Assembly (NCBI GenBank): GCA_963717195.1
Contig: CAVQVR010000009.1
Location: 1 to 64,000 of the forward strand
Direction of reading: 5' to 3'
DNA: 64,000 nucleotides
From: JACDAE01 sp963717195
GTDB taxonomy: Bacteria > Chloroflexota > Ktedonobacteria > Ktedonobacterales > Ktedonobacteraceae
Shown: positions 48,471 to 57,841 of the stretch, in pieces
Layout: each line of letters begins with the position of its first letter
Numbering within the stretch: position 1 is the first letter of the stretch
The notes under the pieces: model-generated
Told to the model about the DNA's origin: nothing
Seen by the model: the letters and a program-made list of their open reading frames with translations, nothing else
The model's database searches: none
Translations under genes and position numbers: made by a program

Positions 48471-48522
48471 TTATTCTCCGCTCGTAGAACAGCAAGAGGA
48501 AAGGATATGGTGAGACAAGCAG

Positions 48523-48924
48523 ATGGAATTAAATCCTATCACCAGCGAAGAGATTGCACCAGGGATGGTTGTGGTTGACATTGGACCGTCATCAGTGCCA
48601 GGAGGGTTGCAGACGAGCATCGAGGTAGGCCGGGTGCTTGAGGGATCGATCCAGCGCAATGATCTGATGTCAGTTCTCAGCAGCGGTATTGTGGCAGAGT
48701 TCGATATGCTTGAGCCGGAAGAATACCAGCGAGCACGCCAAGTAATCTACACCACCTTTTTCGCATCTCAACAAAGACCAGCCGATTGGCCCGCTCCGGG
48801 GGTATATGCATGGCCTGAGACGCTCTTGCCTTTGACCTTCGACGAGCATCGTCCGCCAGGATGGAGAAAGCATGTGCAGATAAAGTTCAAAAACATTGCC
48901 CCCTTGCTCACGCTTGAGCAATAA
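48523..48924 (+). CDS. Hypothetical protein
   Basis: The 133 residues start MELNPITSEEIAPGMVVVDI and contain VPGGLQTSIEVGRVLEG and VYAWPETLLPLTFDEHRPPG. No catalytic signature or membrane helix is seen. The stop TAA at 48922-48924 is followed by the probable GTG start of the MFS gene after one base, suggesting coupling. Confidence 0.55.
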   Translation: MELNPITSEEIAPGMVVVDIGPSSVPGGLQTSIEVGRVLEGSIQRNDLMSVLSSGIVAEFDMLEPEEYQRARQVIYTTFFASQQRPADWPAPGVYAWPETLLPLTFDEHRPPGWRKHVQIKFKNIAPLLTLEQ

Positions 48925-48925
48925 C

Positions 48926-50131
48926 GTGCGACGATTTGGGGCACCGCTTCGATATCGTGATTTTCGCCAGCTGTGGGTTGCTCAAACCATTTCATCGATT
49001 GGCAGCTCGTTTCAGGGGGTCGCGCTCCCGTGGATAGTTCTCACCCGAACACATAGTTCTGCCTTTTCCCTGGCATTGGCACTGCTTTCGCTCGCGCTGC
49101 CCCAGGCGTTTTTGACGCTTGCGGGTGGGTTCCTTGTTGATCGTCTGGATGCCAGGAGGGTGATCCTTTGGACAGATGCAGCCCGTGCCCTGACTGCGAG
49201 CGCCATTGCACTGCTGGCAACCATGCCCACGCTTCATCTCTGGCTCTTATGCAGTATCTTGACTCTGCATGGGACTGCCAGCGCACTGTTTGCTCCAGCC
49301 GCCGGCAGTATCGCGCCCCATCTCGTGGCAAAGAAGCATCTCAATGAAGCCAATGCCCTCTCATCAATAATGATGCAGCTTGGTCCCATTGTGGGCTACC
49401 TTCCGGCAGGAATTCTGGTCGCTGCCCTTGGTCCCGCATGGGCCTTTTTTCTCAATGCCCTTTCTTATCTCTTTGCGTGTCTGTTCTCGATCAATATGTC
49501 TCCGCTGAAAGGGACACAACACGAGCACAAAACATCGGTGCTGCAGGACATCCGGGAAAGTGTGCGTTATCTGAGGACGCTCAGATGGCTTATGGGATTG
49601 TTAGGTATGGATATGCTCCTCGCACTTGCAGCCATTACAACCAATTCCATCGGCCTCCCTTTGTTGGCGAAGGTTGAGCACACTGGCTCGCAGGGTCTAA
49701 GTGTGCTGCTCTGGGGCTATAGCTGTGGAGCGGTGGCAGGAATGCTCTTGCCATCGCTCCTCGTATTTCGTTCTCATCGCGGCCTCCTGAGTATCTCGTT
49801 TCAATGTATCGAAGCTGCGCTCATTTTCCTGGTTGCATACACTCCTCTCCTCGTAGCCACATGCTGCATGTGTTTGTGGAGCATGCTCAATGGAGTTCTT
49901 GTCGTTATCACCTTATCGTTGATTCAAGAGCAAGTGGTAAAAGGGATGCTTGGCCGTATGATCGCTTGCTGGATGTTCGCTAGCAGCAGCATGATTCCTC
50001 TGGCTCAGCTTGGTGGGGGCTTGCTTGCCACCGCTGTGGGGGTACGAACTCTTTTTGTCATGACAGCCAGTATTGCGCTTCTTGGTGCCATGCTAGGCTT
50101 GAGTATCGCAGCATTACGCCAACTGAAGTAA
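48926..50131 (+). CDS. MFS transporter (efflux type)
   Basis: About 400 residues with 10-12 membrane helices. Motif A-like LAGGFLVDRLDARRVI lies after helix 2, and the early segment FRQLWVAQTISSIGSSFQGV is typical of macrolide/enterobactin-type exporters. GTG at 48926 gives MRRFGAPLRYRDFRQLW; a TTG at 48896 would overlap the previous gene by 29 bases. The substrate is unknown. Confidence 0.85.
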   Translation: MRRFGAPLRYRDFRQLWVAQTISSIGSSFQGVALPWIVLTRTHSSAFSLALALLSLALPQAFLTLAGGFLVDRLDARRVILWTDAARALTASAIALLATMPTLHLWLLCSILTLHGTASALFAPAAGSIAPHLVAKKHLNEANALSSIMMQLGPIVGYLPAGILVAALGPAWAFFLNALSYLFACLFSINMSPLKGTQHEHKTSVLQDIRESVRYLRTLRWLMGLLGMDMLLALAAITTNSIGLPLLAKVEHTGSQGLSVLLWGYSCGAVAGMLLPSLLVFRSHRGLLSISFQCIEAALIFLVAYTPLLVATCCMCLWSMLNGVLVVITLSLIQEQVVKGMLGRMIACWMFASSSMIPLAQLGGGLLATAVGVRTLFVMTASIALLGAMLGLSIAALRQLK

Positions 50132-50306
50132 AAAATAGGAGAAGAGGTAGAGAAACATATCCCTCAGAGAAGCAAATCATCTATTTTCACGCAAGTCATA
50201 TCATAATCGCAGGAACGGCACGGTCTGGTTGATGGAAACGGACAAAGCATACACCTTCATATCCTGGAGTAAACCCCCATAGCATATCGTACGGGTCTTT
50301 CCTTGC

Positions 50307-50410
50307 TCATTCCCAGGTGTTGACCATCTCGTTACTGGCCTCGATTTCCTCGGTCACTTTGTGTTGCGACCAACCGAGCAGTGAGTAGTAATAGCGCAAT
50401 GCTTTTAACA
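50307..50410 (-). pseudogene. XRE helix-turn-helix relic
   Basis: The minus strand reads ALRYYYSLLGWSQHKVTEEI then EASNEMVNTWE and stops with TGA. This is a decayed match of the XRE domain of the 31455 and 54903 genes (ALRYQRSLRGWSQHKVADEI, GASNEMISNWERG). It lies left of control element c in the same divergent position. Between 50132 and 50306 nothing is seen. Confidence 0.7.
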
Positions 50411-50464
50411 CCTCATGTTGTCGCCTGGAAGTGCGACGACGTTCTCATGCTACTTCTTGTCCAT

Positions 50465-50590
50465 CTTACTCCGCCATCATCGTTTGAAGCGACAGGAAAG
50501 GGCAAATGGGCAAGAAAAAGAGATCACGAAAGGACAAATGCGGGACAACCTCAGGCCATTCTCCCAAAGGAAAAAATCAGCTATCCTCAG
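50465..50590. promoter_or_regulatory. Conserved control element, copy c (shortened)
   Basis: Lacks the ATAGGATTTCTCTG segment but keeps GTTTGAAGCGACAGG, the AGGGCAAATG and AGGACAAATG repeats, and AAATCAGCTATCCTCAG. To its left is the XRE relic and to its right, after about 225 bases with no clear gene, the XRE-TPR gene at 50815. Confidence 0.6.
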
Positions 50591-50814
50591 ATTTGCCGAA
50601 GTCACCTGAACAAGCGGATGGGTGCAGCACAACGTCTCTCTTCTCGACCGCAACCTGTGGTGCTTGTTGATGAGAGAGAGTGCCAACTCCTTAGAACCGT
50701 TCATGACCTTTCAGAAAAGAGAGGGTTCAAGCGTGAAAAGCAGACAAGAATCCATCGTCGCATTGTTCTCTGCTCGTTCAATCGCTGATTCGACAAGCAA
50801 GAGAGGAATATGAT

Positions 50815-52224
50815 ATGGTATCCACAGACCCGAAGACGCAGCAACAGGGAAGGGATGCACTGGCACGATTACGGGCACAAAAACACTGGTCGTTACAGCA
50901 CGCGGCAACCCTCTTAGAAGTCGATGCCTCAACACTGAACCGATGGGAGAAGGGGAAAACCCTTCCACGCGGATACAGTATTGAAAAGCTCTGTACGGTC
51001 TATGGGTGTTCAGAAGAGGAGCTTGGTTTGCAAGGCACACGTCCTTCCCTGGTCCCTGCACTCCCTCCATCGCCTGATCTGACGGATGCCGTACAGTCCT
51101 TCCTTGCCAGTGATCCAACGACGCGTCTTCTCTCGCTCGCTTTTTCGCCGCTCAGTTGTTCTCAGAGACAAGGCGCGGTGATCAAGCTCCTAGAGGAACA
51201 AAGCATGAACAGTGACCCGATGAGCAGGCGGCAAGCCTTGCGACGACTGGCAACCTTGCCACTACTCACCTTCCATCTCAATGCCTTGACTCCGACAGAA
51301 ACTGCGCTTCCTGAAGCGGTGCTTGCTCACTGTAGCGCAGGCGTCGTGGCTTGCTGGTATTTGCGAAAAGGGAAAGAACTCAGTTTTGCCGAGAGTACTG
51401 TTTCTGCCTATATCCCCACCCTGAAAGCGATTGTGGCATCATCGTCACAGCATCGTAAGGAGGCGGCAGATATCTTGGTACAGTGCTATCTCTTGAAAGC
51501 GGCGCTTTCCTGGCATATCACAACGCCTATTGATGGGATAAGTTACACACAGCAGGCAGAAATCTATAGCCGGATTGCGGAGAAACCGCTTTTGCAGGTG
51601 GCGGCACTTCGGGCACAAGCGGCGGTGTACTGTTACGCGAATCAGTGGGGACAGGCCCTCCACGCCGGGTTGCAGGCAAAACAGGTCCTTGAAAGGACGC
51701 CGAAAGAACTGATCCCTCCACTGGCACGAAGCTACGTCTATGCAGGCGTTGCTACCTATCAAGCCTATCACCAACAGAAACAGGATGCGCTTACTTCACT
51801 CAAAAAGGCACATGCAACGTTTTTTGAGCAATCTGACAAGGATGTGGTGCCGCTCTGGATTGATCATAATATCGGGAATTTGCTGGTGAATGACGGTCTG
51901 ACACAGAGCCACCTGGGACTCTATAAAGGGGCGACAGATTCCTTTGGGCAGGTAGAACAGAGGTATCCTGAGGATAGTACCATTTCTTTTAGTGCTACGC
52001 TAGAGGCACACATTGAACAGGTCATAGCAGAGGTAAGCCGTGATGATCAAGCTCGCGATATGGAGAAATGTATTTTCCTTTGGACAGAAGGAATTACCAG
52101 GGCAAAAAGTATACAGAGCAACAAATATTATACCGATGCATTAGTTGCTTATGCTGCGATGAAAGCGGCGTGGCCGGGGGAGGGGCGAATAAAACAACTA
52201 CGGGAATATACCACCCACTGGTAA
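50815..52224 (+). CDS. XRE-family regulator with TPR-like C-terminal region
   Basis: The 469-residue protein has the N-terminal HTH LARLRAQKHWSLQHAATLLE, VDASTLNRWEKGKTLPRG, then YSIEKLCTVYGCSEEELGLQ. The long helical region contains SRRQALRRLATLPLLTFHL, a segment also found in the 54903 protein (TRRHALQAIATFPIQMYSL), and TPR-like repeats. AGAGGA precedes the ATG. It is read away from control element c. The ligand and targets are unknown. Confidence 0.85.
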   Translation: MVSTDPKTQQQGRDALARLRAQKHWSLQHAATLLEVDASTLNRWEKGKTLPRGYSIEKLCTVYGCSEEELGLQGTRPSLVPALPPSPDLTDAVQSFLASDPTTRLLSLAFSPLSCSQRQGAVIKLLEEQSMNSDPMSRRQALRRLATLPLLTFHLNALTPTETALPEAVLAHCSAGVVACWYLRKGKELSFAESTVSAYIPTLKAIVASSSQHRKEAADILVQCYLLKAALSWHITTPIDGISYTQQAEIYSRIAEKPLLQVAALRAQAAVYCYANQWGQALHAGLQAKQVLERTPKELIPPLARSYVYAGVATYQAYHQQKQDALTSLKKAHATFFEQSDKDVVPLWIDHNIGNLLVNDGLTQSHLGLYKGATDSFGQVEQRYPEDSTISFSATLEAHIEQVIAEVSRDDQARDMEKCIFLWTEGITRAKSIQSNKYYTDALVAYAAMKAAWPGEGRIKQLREYTTHW

Positions 52225-52390
52225 ACAACTGCTTTTCAAACTGAAGAAAACTGTGGGTAGAGCTCTGATACGATGAAATATCTCTTTGCTCGTGAGATCA
52301 GGTTCTACTTGAGAGCAGAAGAACGGTAGACCGTCTGCCCGAAAGGGATATTTTTTGACATGGGCGGAGTCCTTCAGAAAAGGATTGGGA

Positions 52391-53278
52391 ATGCATATGC
52401 AAAAAAGCGTTGAAAGCGTACAGGAAGGGTACATTCCAGTACCTGGTGGTCTCGTGTGGTATCAGATAGTGAAGCCCGGTCAGGGAATTCCACTCCTCAC
52501 TCTTCACGGTGGCCCGGGATCTCCCCACGATTACCTTGAGCCTCTCAAACAGTTGGCAGACGAGCGTCCTGTGATCTTCTATGATCAACTCGGGTGTGGG
52601 AAATCAGAGCGACCAGACGACATCACGCTCTGGCGGCGAAGTCGTTTTCTCGAAGAGCTTGACCTGATCAGGCAAACGCTCCAGCTTGAGAAGGTTCATC
52701 TCTTTGGACATTCCTGGGGAAGCATGCTCGCCGTTGATTATGCGCTTGCCAAACCGGATGGTCTTACAAGCCTCATTCTTGCGAGTCCCGCCCTTTCTAT
52801 TTCGCGCTGGCTCAACGACATGGACAGGTATAGAAAAAGCCTTCCTCTGACGGTGCAGAAGATTCTGGCAGAGCAGGAGAACAATGGCACCACTGATTCT
52901 CAGGAATATCAACAAGCAGCCATGGAATTCTATCAGCGTCACCTCTGTCGCCTTCATCCCTGGCCTGAACCTCTGGAACGAACGCTGGCTGGTGAAGGCG
53001 CTCTTGTTTACCAGACCATGTGGGGACCTTCCGAATTTTTTATGACAGGCAACCTTCTCAATGCTGATTGTACGGCTCAATTGGGCACGATAGAGCAGCC
53101 AACGCTCTTCACCTGTGGACGCTATGATGAAGCAACGCCAGAAACGACGGCCTGGTATCAGAGTCTGCTTCCTCAGTCGGAACTCGTCATTTTCGAGCAA
53201 AGCGCACATATGCCACATCTTGAGGAGACGGAATACTATCTCCAGACGATGAGAAACTTCCTCCGGCGGATTGAGTAA
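52391..53278 (+). CDS. Proline iminopeptidase-like alpha/beta hydrolase
   Basis: The 295-residue hydrolase shows the oxyanion segment LLTLHGGPGSPHDYLEPLKQ, the nucleophile elbow LFGHSWGSMLAVDYAL (GxSxG), the late acid in CGRYDEATPETT and the histidine in FEQSAHMPHLEE. HGGPG and FYDQLGCGKS are typical of prolyl iminopeptidases, which release N-terminal proline from peptides; the family also contains other amidases and esterases. ATG at 52391 or 52397 is possible. Confidence 0.88.
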   Translation: MHMQKSVESVQEGYIPVPGGLVWYQIVKPGQGIPLLTLHGGPGSPHDYLEPLKQLADERPVIFYDQLGCGKSERPDDITLWRRSRFLEELDLIRQTLQLEKVHLFGHSWGSMLAVDYALAKPDGLTSLILASPALSISRWLNDMDRYRKSLPLTVQKILAEQENNGTTDSQEYQQAAMEFYQRHLCRLHPWPEPLERTLAGEGALVYQTMWGPSEFFMTGNLLNADCTAQLGTIEQPTLFTCGRYDEATPETTAWYQSLLPQSELVIFEQSAHMPHLEETEYYLQTMRNFLRRIE

Positions 53279-53327
53279 CCTCATTATGAGAAGAGAAACG
53301 CTTGTGTTGATCTTCTCAAGGGTTGGG

Positions 53328-54903
53328 TTAGCATTGCCGTGTAGAGAACTTTTCTTGCAATGCTTTCACTTTTGCCTCAGTAGGCCAGAGCAAGCGCATG
53401 CTGCGCAGAGAATCGCGTACCTCTGAAAGCCGCGTCGCATCTTGAATTTGCCAGGCGACACTTTCTGCCGCATCCAGATACACTGCAGAAGCGTCAAGAT
53501 CTCTTTGCCTGATTGCAACTGACGCTGCGTAGTTGAGATGCTCTACACGATTGAGTTCGAGCAAGTTTGGTAAAGGTGTTAGTTTCCCAAAGCGGATGAA
53601 TGCACTAAACGCATCGGCGTAGTTGTCAGTGTGCTTTAATGTGAGTCCTTCCCACAGCGCCAGCGTATTCCCATCACAAATGGCGAATGGATAGGTTGGA
53701 TCGGATTCAGGCTCGATTGGATAGATCTCCTTGGCCTGACTGAGAAACGAGAGCGCTTGAGCGGTTTGTGAATAATACGCGTGAGTCCCTGCTAATCCAG
53801 CGTATACGCGCCCTCGTAGTAGTGGCGAAACGGTAGAAAAACTGGGGAGTGCCAGAGCCTCTTGATACGTTTTAAGAGCCTTCATATCGTTGTGCTCATA
53901 GTCAAATTTGATTGCGAGACGAATAAGAGCCGAGACTTCAAGATTTCACATCTTGGGCAATTTTCCCATAAAAACGCGCCTGTCGTGTTGCTATCTCCAT
54001 TTGATCCATTTTTCCATAATGCTCTGCAAGAACATTGACAAGCAGATATCCTTGAGACGCAAGACATGCAGCAGTAGACTGGAAAGAGGAGGATTGTCTC
54101 ACGACATTTTCGAGCGTTGGAAGATACGCAGAAAGAATGCGCTGAATAGTGGGCAAGCCATCAGACTCGTACCGACGCAATTCCCAACAGGCAGTGATCC
54201 CCGCCGCACAGAATGGAAGCAACTCATTGAGTGGAAGAGGACGCGCTTCAGATACCAGATGCGTTAAACTGTACATCTGAATGGGAAATGTTGCAATTGC
54301 CTGGAGTGCGTGGCGACGTGTAATGCCGGTGGTATGATCGGAGTGGTCTTTGTGCATCGCGTCATGTTTTCTGATACTATCATAGGTCAACTGTTGCAAG
54401 AGAACAATGGGATCTGATGATCTCTTCCATTGCAAGGCCGTCACCAAAGTCTCCACCTCTAGGGGAACATACGCTATTTCCTGCTCCTTTGCTAGTGCTT
54501 CACTCCTCTCTTGTGGAAGAGTTGGCCATCCTGCAAAACAAGGATAAATCTTAGGATTATGAGGTGTCCAGAGCAAAACTGGCCTATCAGGGAAGAAAAG
54601 GGATTCTTGCTGACTTCCTCCCTCCTGAAAAAAAGATGCAACGCGATTCGGTGTTCTCTGAGCAGGAGCCTCACGGGAGGGATCAGCAGAAACTGGAAGC
54701 AGAAATCCCAGTTCCTCAGCATTTTTGCCAAAGAGGTTACAGAGCTTCTCTTGATAAAAGGAACTGGTCTTTTTCTTGCCCCGTTCCCAGTTGCTCACCA
54801 TCTCGTTACTAGCCCCGATTTCATCGGCGACTTTTTGTTGCGACCATCCCCGCAATGAGCGCTGATAGCGCAGTGCCTCATTTGGTTGTTTGTCTTTTGA
54901 CAT
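53328..54903 (-). CDS. XRE-family regulator with helical repeats (one frameshift)
   Basis: The N-terminal HTH (EALRYQRSLRGWSQQKVADE, GASNEMVSNWERGKKKTSS) is nearly identical to that of the NB-ARC gene at 31455. The middle contains TRRHALQAIATFPIQMYSLT. The first frame ends at IAQDVKS near 53938. The natural continuation LEVSALIRLAIKFDYEHNDM and KALKTYQEALALP lies one base out of frame and runs to a stop at 53328. A single missing or extra base near 53945 explains it. Control element d lies just upstream, as expected for an autoregulated XRE gene. Confidence 0.85.
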
Positions 54904-54955
54904 GCTCCTGACACCTCATGTTGCTTCCTGGAAGTGTGATGACGTTCTTATCCAT

Positions 54956-55092
54956 CTTACCATAGGATTTCTCAACTGTCATTGTTTGAAGTGAAATGAA
55001 AGGGCAAACGGGCAAGAAAGAGAGATCACTGAAAGGCAAATACGGGACAACTTCAGGCTATTCTTCCAGAGGAAAAAATCAGCTATCCTCAG
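54956..55092. promoter_or_regulatory. Conserved control element, copy d
   Basis: Contains CTTACCATAGGATTTCTC, AAGGGCAAACGGGCAAG, AAAGGCAAATACGGGACAA and AAATCAGCTATCCTCAG, with more differences than the other copies. It separates the leftward XRE gene at 54903 from the relic end of an XRE gene at 55114. Confidence 0.6.
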
Positions 55093-55113
55093 GCGTGGTC
55101 GGGAGAGCAGCAC

Positions 55114-55149
55114 ATGAAACAACTACGGGAACTGATCATCCACTGGTAA
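55114..55149 (+). pseudogene. 3' relic of an XRE-TPR gene
   Basis: The codons MKQLRELIIHW and TAA, with the following CAACTGCTTTTCAA, match the end of the 50815 gene (KQLREYTTHW and the same downstream bases). Only the last 11 codons remain, placed directly behind control element d, so nearly the whole gene was deleted. Confidence 0.6.
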
Positions 55150-55162
55150 ACAACTGCTTTTC

Positions 55163-55200
55163 AAGGGGCAGAACGAGAGCTCGTTCTGCCCCTTTCTTTT
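55163..55200 (+). terminator. Strong intrinsic terminator
   Basis: AAGGGGCAGAACGA pairs fully with TCGTTCTGCCCCTT around the loop GAGC, followed by TCTTTTAC. It ends the deleted XRE unit. Confidence 0.8.
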
Positions 55201-55213
55201 ACAAAAACACTTG

Positions 55214-55253
55214 GAAATGCAACGAAATGCAACGAAATGCAACGAAATGCAAT
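55214..55253. repeat. 10-bp tandem repeat, about four units
   Basis: The unit GAAATGCAAC is repeated three times perfectly and a fourth time almost completely just after the terminator. It lies in a 280-bp stretch without a supported gene upstream of the 55479 gene. Confidence 0.8.
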
Positions 55254-55478
55254 ATGCATGAAAATATGGGAGAAGTGCTCTTGCATTGCCAGAGAATCCC
55301 CTTCCATCTCTCCTATACTTATTTCTGGTTCTCCATGATGCGGCAGGTTTCTGTGTCATCCGCAGGTGTGGAACTATTGCACCAGATGAGCACGCGTATC
55401 ATGCGCCCACGTTGCTGCCTCGTCCGTGTTTATCTGGTGATCTATCAAGGAATCTCGCAGAAGGAAAGGGCATGTTTT

Positions 55479-55892
55479 ATGGCTGGAAGCGAGGTGGCTC
55501 TCTTGAGAGGGCAAATCGTAGCCGAGTACCTGGCTGCGCAGTGGGGTCTAACAGGGCTGGCATATGGAACTGCACAGCATACATTTATTACGACGCGTAT
55601 GGAGAATATGGAAAGAAACCGTGAAGCATTAGCGGGTATCGTTGGCGATGAGCAAACACAGCTTCTTTTTACGGAAACACTGGCATCATTACCCGAAGAG
55701 CCAGAACGTTCTGCGGTCCTACATGTTCTCAGGCATTTTCTCGGGAATGCAGAAGAAACCGAGCATCTGATCGCTTCTATCCAGGGAATGTGGGAAACCA
55801 TAGACCTGCTCGTACAGCGATTTGGAAACGATGATGCTTGGAAAATGCTTCATGCTCCTGGGGGAACGTTTTCAGACACAACCATCTCGTAA
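55479..55892 (+). CDS. Small helical protein of the 56296 family, long form
   Basis: ATG at 55479 follows AAGGAAAGGG and gives 137 residues: MAGSEVALLRGQIVAEYLAA, GLTGLAYGTAQHTFITTRME, then a C-terminal extension (VLRHFLGNAEETEHLIASIQ). The first 60 residues match the 56296 protein in pattern (SEVxxLxxQIxxEYxA, GLxGLAxGTAxHxFIxxR). The function is not recognised. In-frame codons exist further upstream but lack a good ribosome-binding site. Confidence 0.6.
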   Translation: MAGSEVALLRGQIVAEYLAAQWGLTGLAYGTAQHTFITTRMENMERNREALAGIVGDEQTQLLFTETLASLPEEPERSAVLHVLRHFLGNAEETEHLIASIQGMWETIDLLVQRFGNDDAWKMLHAPGGTFSDTTIS

Positions 55893-56043
55893 GAGGAAAG
55901 GAATCTGTCGTTATGGATTTTCCCTTCTGGCCTTTCCAGCGCAAGTCACGACAAACTAGGAAACGACGCTCAGATCAGCAGTAACGTCTCTCTTGATGAA
56001 GACGAATGATGCCAGAAAGCCGACGCGCCGTATTTGCTTCCTA

Positions 56044-56193
56044 TTACCATAGGATTTCTCTGTCGTCATCGTTTGAAGTGACAGGGAAGGGCAAATGGGC
56101 AAGAAAGAGAGATCACGGAAGGGCAAATGCGGGACAACCTCAGGCCATTCTCCCATAGGGAAAAATCAGCTATCCTCAGAAGGAAAGAAAACC
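56044..56193. promoter_or_regulatory. Conserved control element, copy e
   Basis: One of the most complete copies. The two AAGGGCAAATG direct repeats are at 56087 and 56119, exactly 32 bases apart, three helical turns. It ends AAATCAGCTATCCTCAG plus AAGGAAAGAAAACC. The following leader (GTGATGAATG...TTGAGAAGATTATGAGAAAAC) is also shared with copy a. It lies upstream of the 56296-61281 gene run. Confidence 0.65.
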
Positions 56194-56295
56194 AACACAA
56201 GTGATGAATGACCGTATCCAGCCTGTTGAGAAGATTATGAGAAAACAAATTAAATGGACGTCCATCTGTTCATGAGAAAAGAAAGAGCACCATTC

Positions 56296-56535
56296 ATGTC
56301 TGAAAGCGAAGTCGGACGGCTTCTCCGCCAAATCGAGCAAGAATATCAAGCCAGCAAACGTGGATTAGAGGGGCTTGCCAGTGGAACTGCACGTCACGAC
56401 TTTATCAGCCAAAGAACGGAAACCATTGGAAAACACCATGAGCACCTTGCTGAACTGGTAGGACCAGACCAGGCCATTGCTCTAATTGCTCAGACTATCT
56501 GGACACCAGCCGATCAAGGAGCGGCTTCTCTCTGA
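56296..56535 (+). CDS. Small helical protein, short form
   Basis: The start ATG at 56296 corresponds to the start position behind control element a. It encodes 79 residues: MSESEVGRLLRQIEQEYQAS, GLEGLASGTARHDFISQRTE and EHLAELVGPDQAIALIAQTI. It is mainly alpha-helical and belongs to a local family with the 55479 protein and the relic at 46165. It is the first gene after control element e. Function unknown; a small regulatory partner of the TPR protein is conceivable. Confidence 0.65.
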   Translation: MSESEVGRLLRQIEQEYQASKRGLEGLASGTARHDFISQRTETIGKHHEHLAELVGPDQAIALIAQTIWTPADQGAASL

Positions 56536-56558
56536 AGACGCAGAAGGACGAAACATCC

Positions 56559-56810
56559 ATGCAAAGAACCTATGCATTTTTCCCACAGGACGCGCAACAA
56601 TTGCTCCAGGTCGCAGGTGGCAGGATTATTGACCACTCCTCCTCTCCCAGTTCAGGGAAGAGGGGTCGGGACTCTGGGCTGCACAGTTTCCTGAAGCCAG
56701 AGAGAGTGACAAGTGTTATCTGTGGCTTCAGGAAACGCGCAACGATAATCACTAAGGAGGAACCATCATGCAAGAACCTACCGATACCCTGGATACGGCT
56801 CAACTCCTAG
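56559..56810 (+). CDS. Leader-like ORF before the TPR gene (doubtful)
   Basis: ATG at 56559 opens 83 codons (MQRTYAFFPQDAQQLLQVAG, HSFLKPERVTSVICGFRKRA) overlapping the TPR gene start at 56768. Its first bases (ATCCATGCAAAGAACCTA) resemble those at the TPR start (ATCATGCAAGAACCTA), so it may be a duplicated start. It contains the hairpin at 56687. Confidence 0.3.
   Translation: MQRTYAFFPQDAQQLLQVAGGRIIDHSSSPSSGKRGRDSGLHSFLKPERVTSVICGFRKRATIITKEEPSCKNLPIPWIRLNS
56687..56735 (+). promoter_or_regulatory. 13-bp hairpin upstream of the TPR gene
   Basis: TTTCCTGAAGCCA at 56687 pairs perfectly with TGGCTTCAGGAAA at 56723 around a 23-base loop. It lies about 30 bases before the TPR gene start. No T-run follows, so it is a candidate translational or processing element, not a terminator. 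Confidence 0.45.
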
Positions 56811-57841
56811 AGGATCAGGGAGATCGTGCCTGGAAACAGGCTGACTATACTGAAGCCCAACATTGCTATGAACGCGCCCTGACAATTCGTGAGTCTCTGC
56901 AAGGCAATCATCCCGAGGTTGCCCGGACGCTCAATGAGCTAGGCATGCTGGCTCAGACACAGGGAGCTTTCGAGCAGGCAAGCGTCTTCTACCACCGTGC
57001 CTTCTGCCTGAGTGAGCAAATACAGGGCCGCGCCCATCCCGAGAGCATCCGCTACCTTGGTGATGTGGCCGGGATCTTGGATGCGCAAGGACAGGCTGGG
57101 CAGGCACAGGCACTCTACGAAGAGGCGCTTGCCCTTGCAGAACAAGTTCAGGGAGCCAATCACCCCGATACGGCTCTTGCTCTCAGTAAGCTTGCTCGTT
57201 TCCTGCGTACGCAACAGCAGTACGAGCAGGCCGAAGGACTCTTCCAGCGAGCTGTGGATATCTATGATCTGAGAGCTGAGGGGGATGTATCGGTTGTGGC
57301 TCCGGTGCTCAACAATTTTGGGGTGCTCTATCTCGATTGGGGACGCCTTGAATTGGCCCCCCCCTTGCTGCACCGGGCCTTGACGATCTGGCGGCGCTCG
57401 TCTGGTCCCGATCACCCCAACACGGCCATCGCGCTCAAAACCCTTGGTCGATACGCGGCCCTGCGAGGGGACGACCAGCAAGCTCTTGCCCACTCAGGGC
57501 AGGCATTGGTCATCGTGAAAGCGAAACTGGGAGAAACACACCCTGAGACGCTCGCCTTGGAGCAGACCTGCCAGGCGTTGCAAGCACGCATCAATGATCC
57601 GAGTCAGCAAGGGAAGAGGATGCAGACACTCCCAAGGACGAAGAGTCGAGATGCGGTCCTCGAAGAAATCCGTGAGCGGTTTGGGGCGAAGACGGCGCGA
57701 ACCGCCCGGCTCAGGAATGCATTGATCATTGCCTGGGACTGCGTGGATCTGCTCACGGAAGTCTTCAGTATCGCGCAGGCGCAGGCATATCTTCAGGCTG
57801 GACTTGAACTGGGAGAGGGGGAAGATGAGAGCAACGAATAA
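56768..57841 (+). CDS. TPR-repeat protein (kinesin-light-chain type)
   Basis: The 357-residue protein is made of about six 42-residue TPRs such as YEEALALAEQVQGANHPDTA and LNELGMLAQTQGAFEQASVF. A C-terminal helical domain follows (KSRDAVLEEIRERFGAKTAR, WDCVDLLTEVFSIAQAQAYL). AAGGAGG precedes the ATG. Its last 17 bases overlap the next gene. It resembles the repeat part of the 31758 protein without the ATPase, suggesting a shared sensory role. Confidence 0.85.
   Translation: MQEPTDTLDTAQLLEDQGDRAWKQADYTEAQHCYERALTIRESLQGNHPEVARTLNELGMLAQTQGAFEQASVFYHRAFCLSEQIQGRAHPESIRYLGDVAGILDAQGQAGQAQALYEEALALAEQVQGANHPDTALALSKLARFLRTQQQYEQAEGLFQRAVDIYDLRAEGDVSVVAPVLNNFGVLYLDWGRLELAPPLLHRALTIWRRSSGPDHPNTAIALKTLGRYAALRGDDQQALAHSGQALVIVKAKLGETHPETLALEQTCQALQARINDPSQQGKRMQTLPRTKSRDAVLEEIRERFGAKTARTARLRNALIIAWDCVDLLTEVFSIAQAQAYLQAGLELGEGEDESNE

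Noticed and set aside
55214..55253. CRISPR or replication iteron array
   Set aside because: The four 10-bp units are contiguous with no spacers, and there is no rep gene nearby; it looks like a simple slippage repeat.
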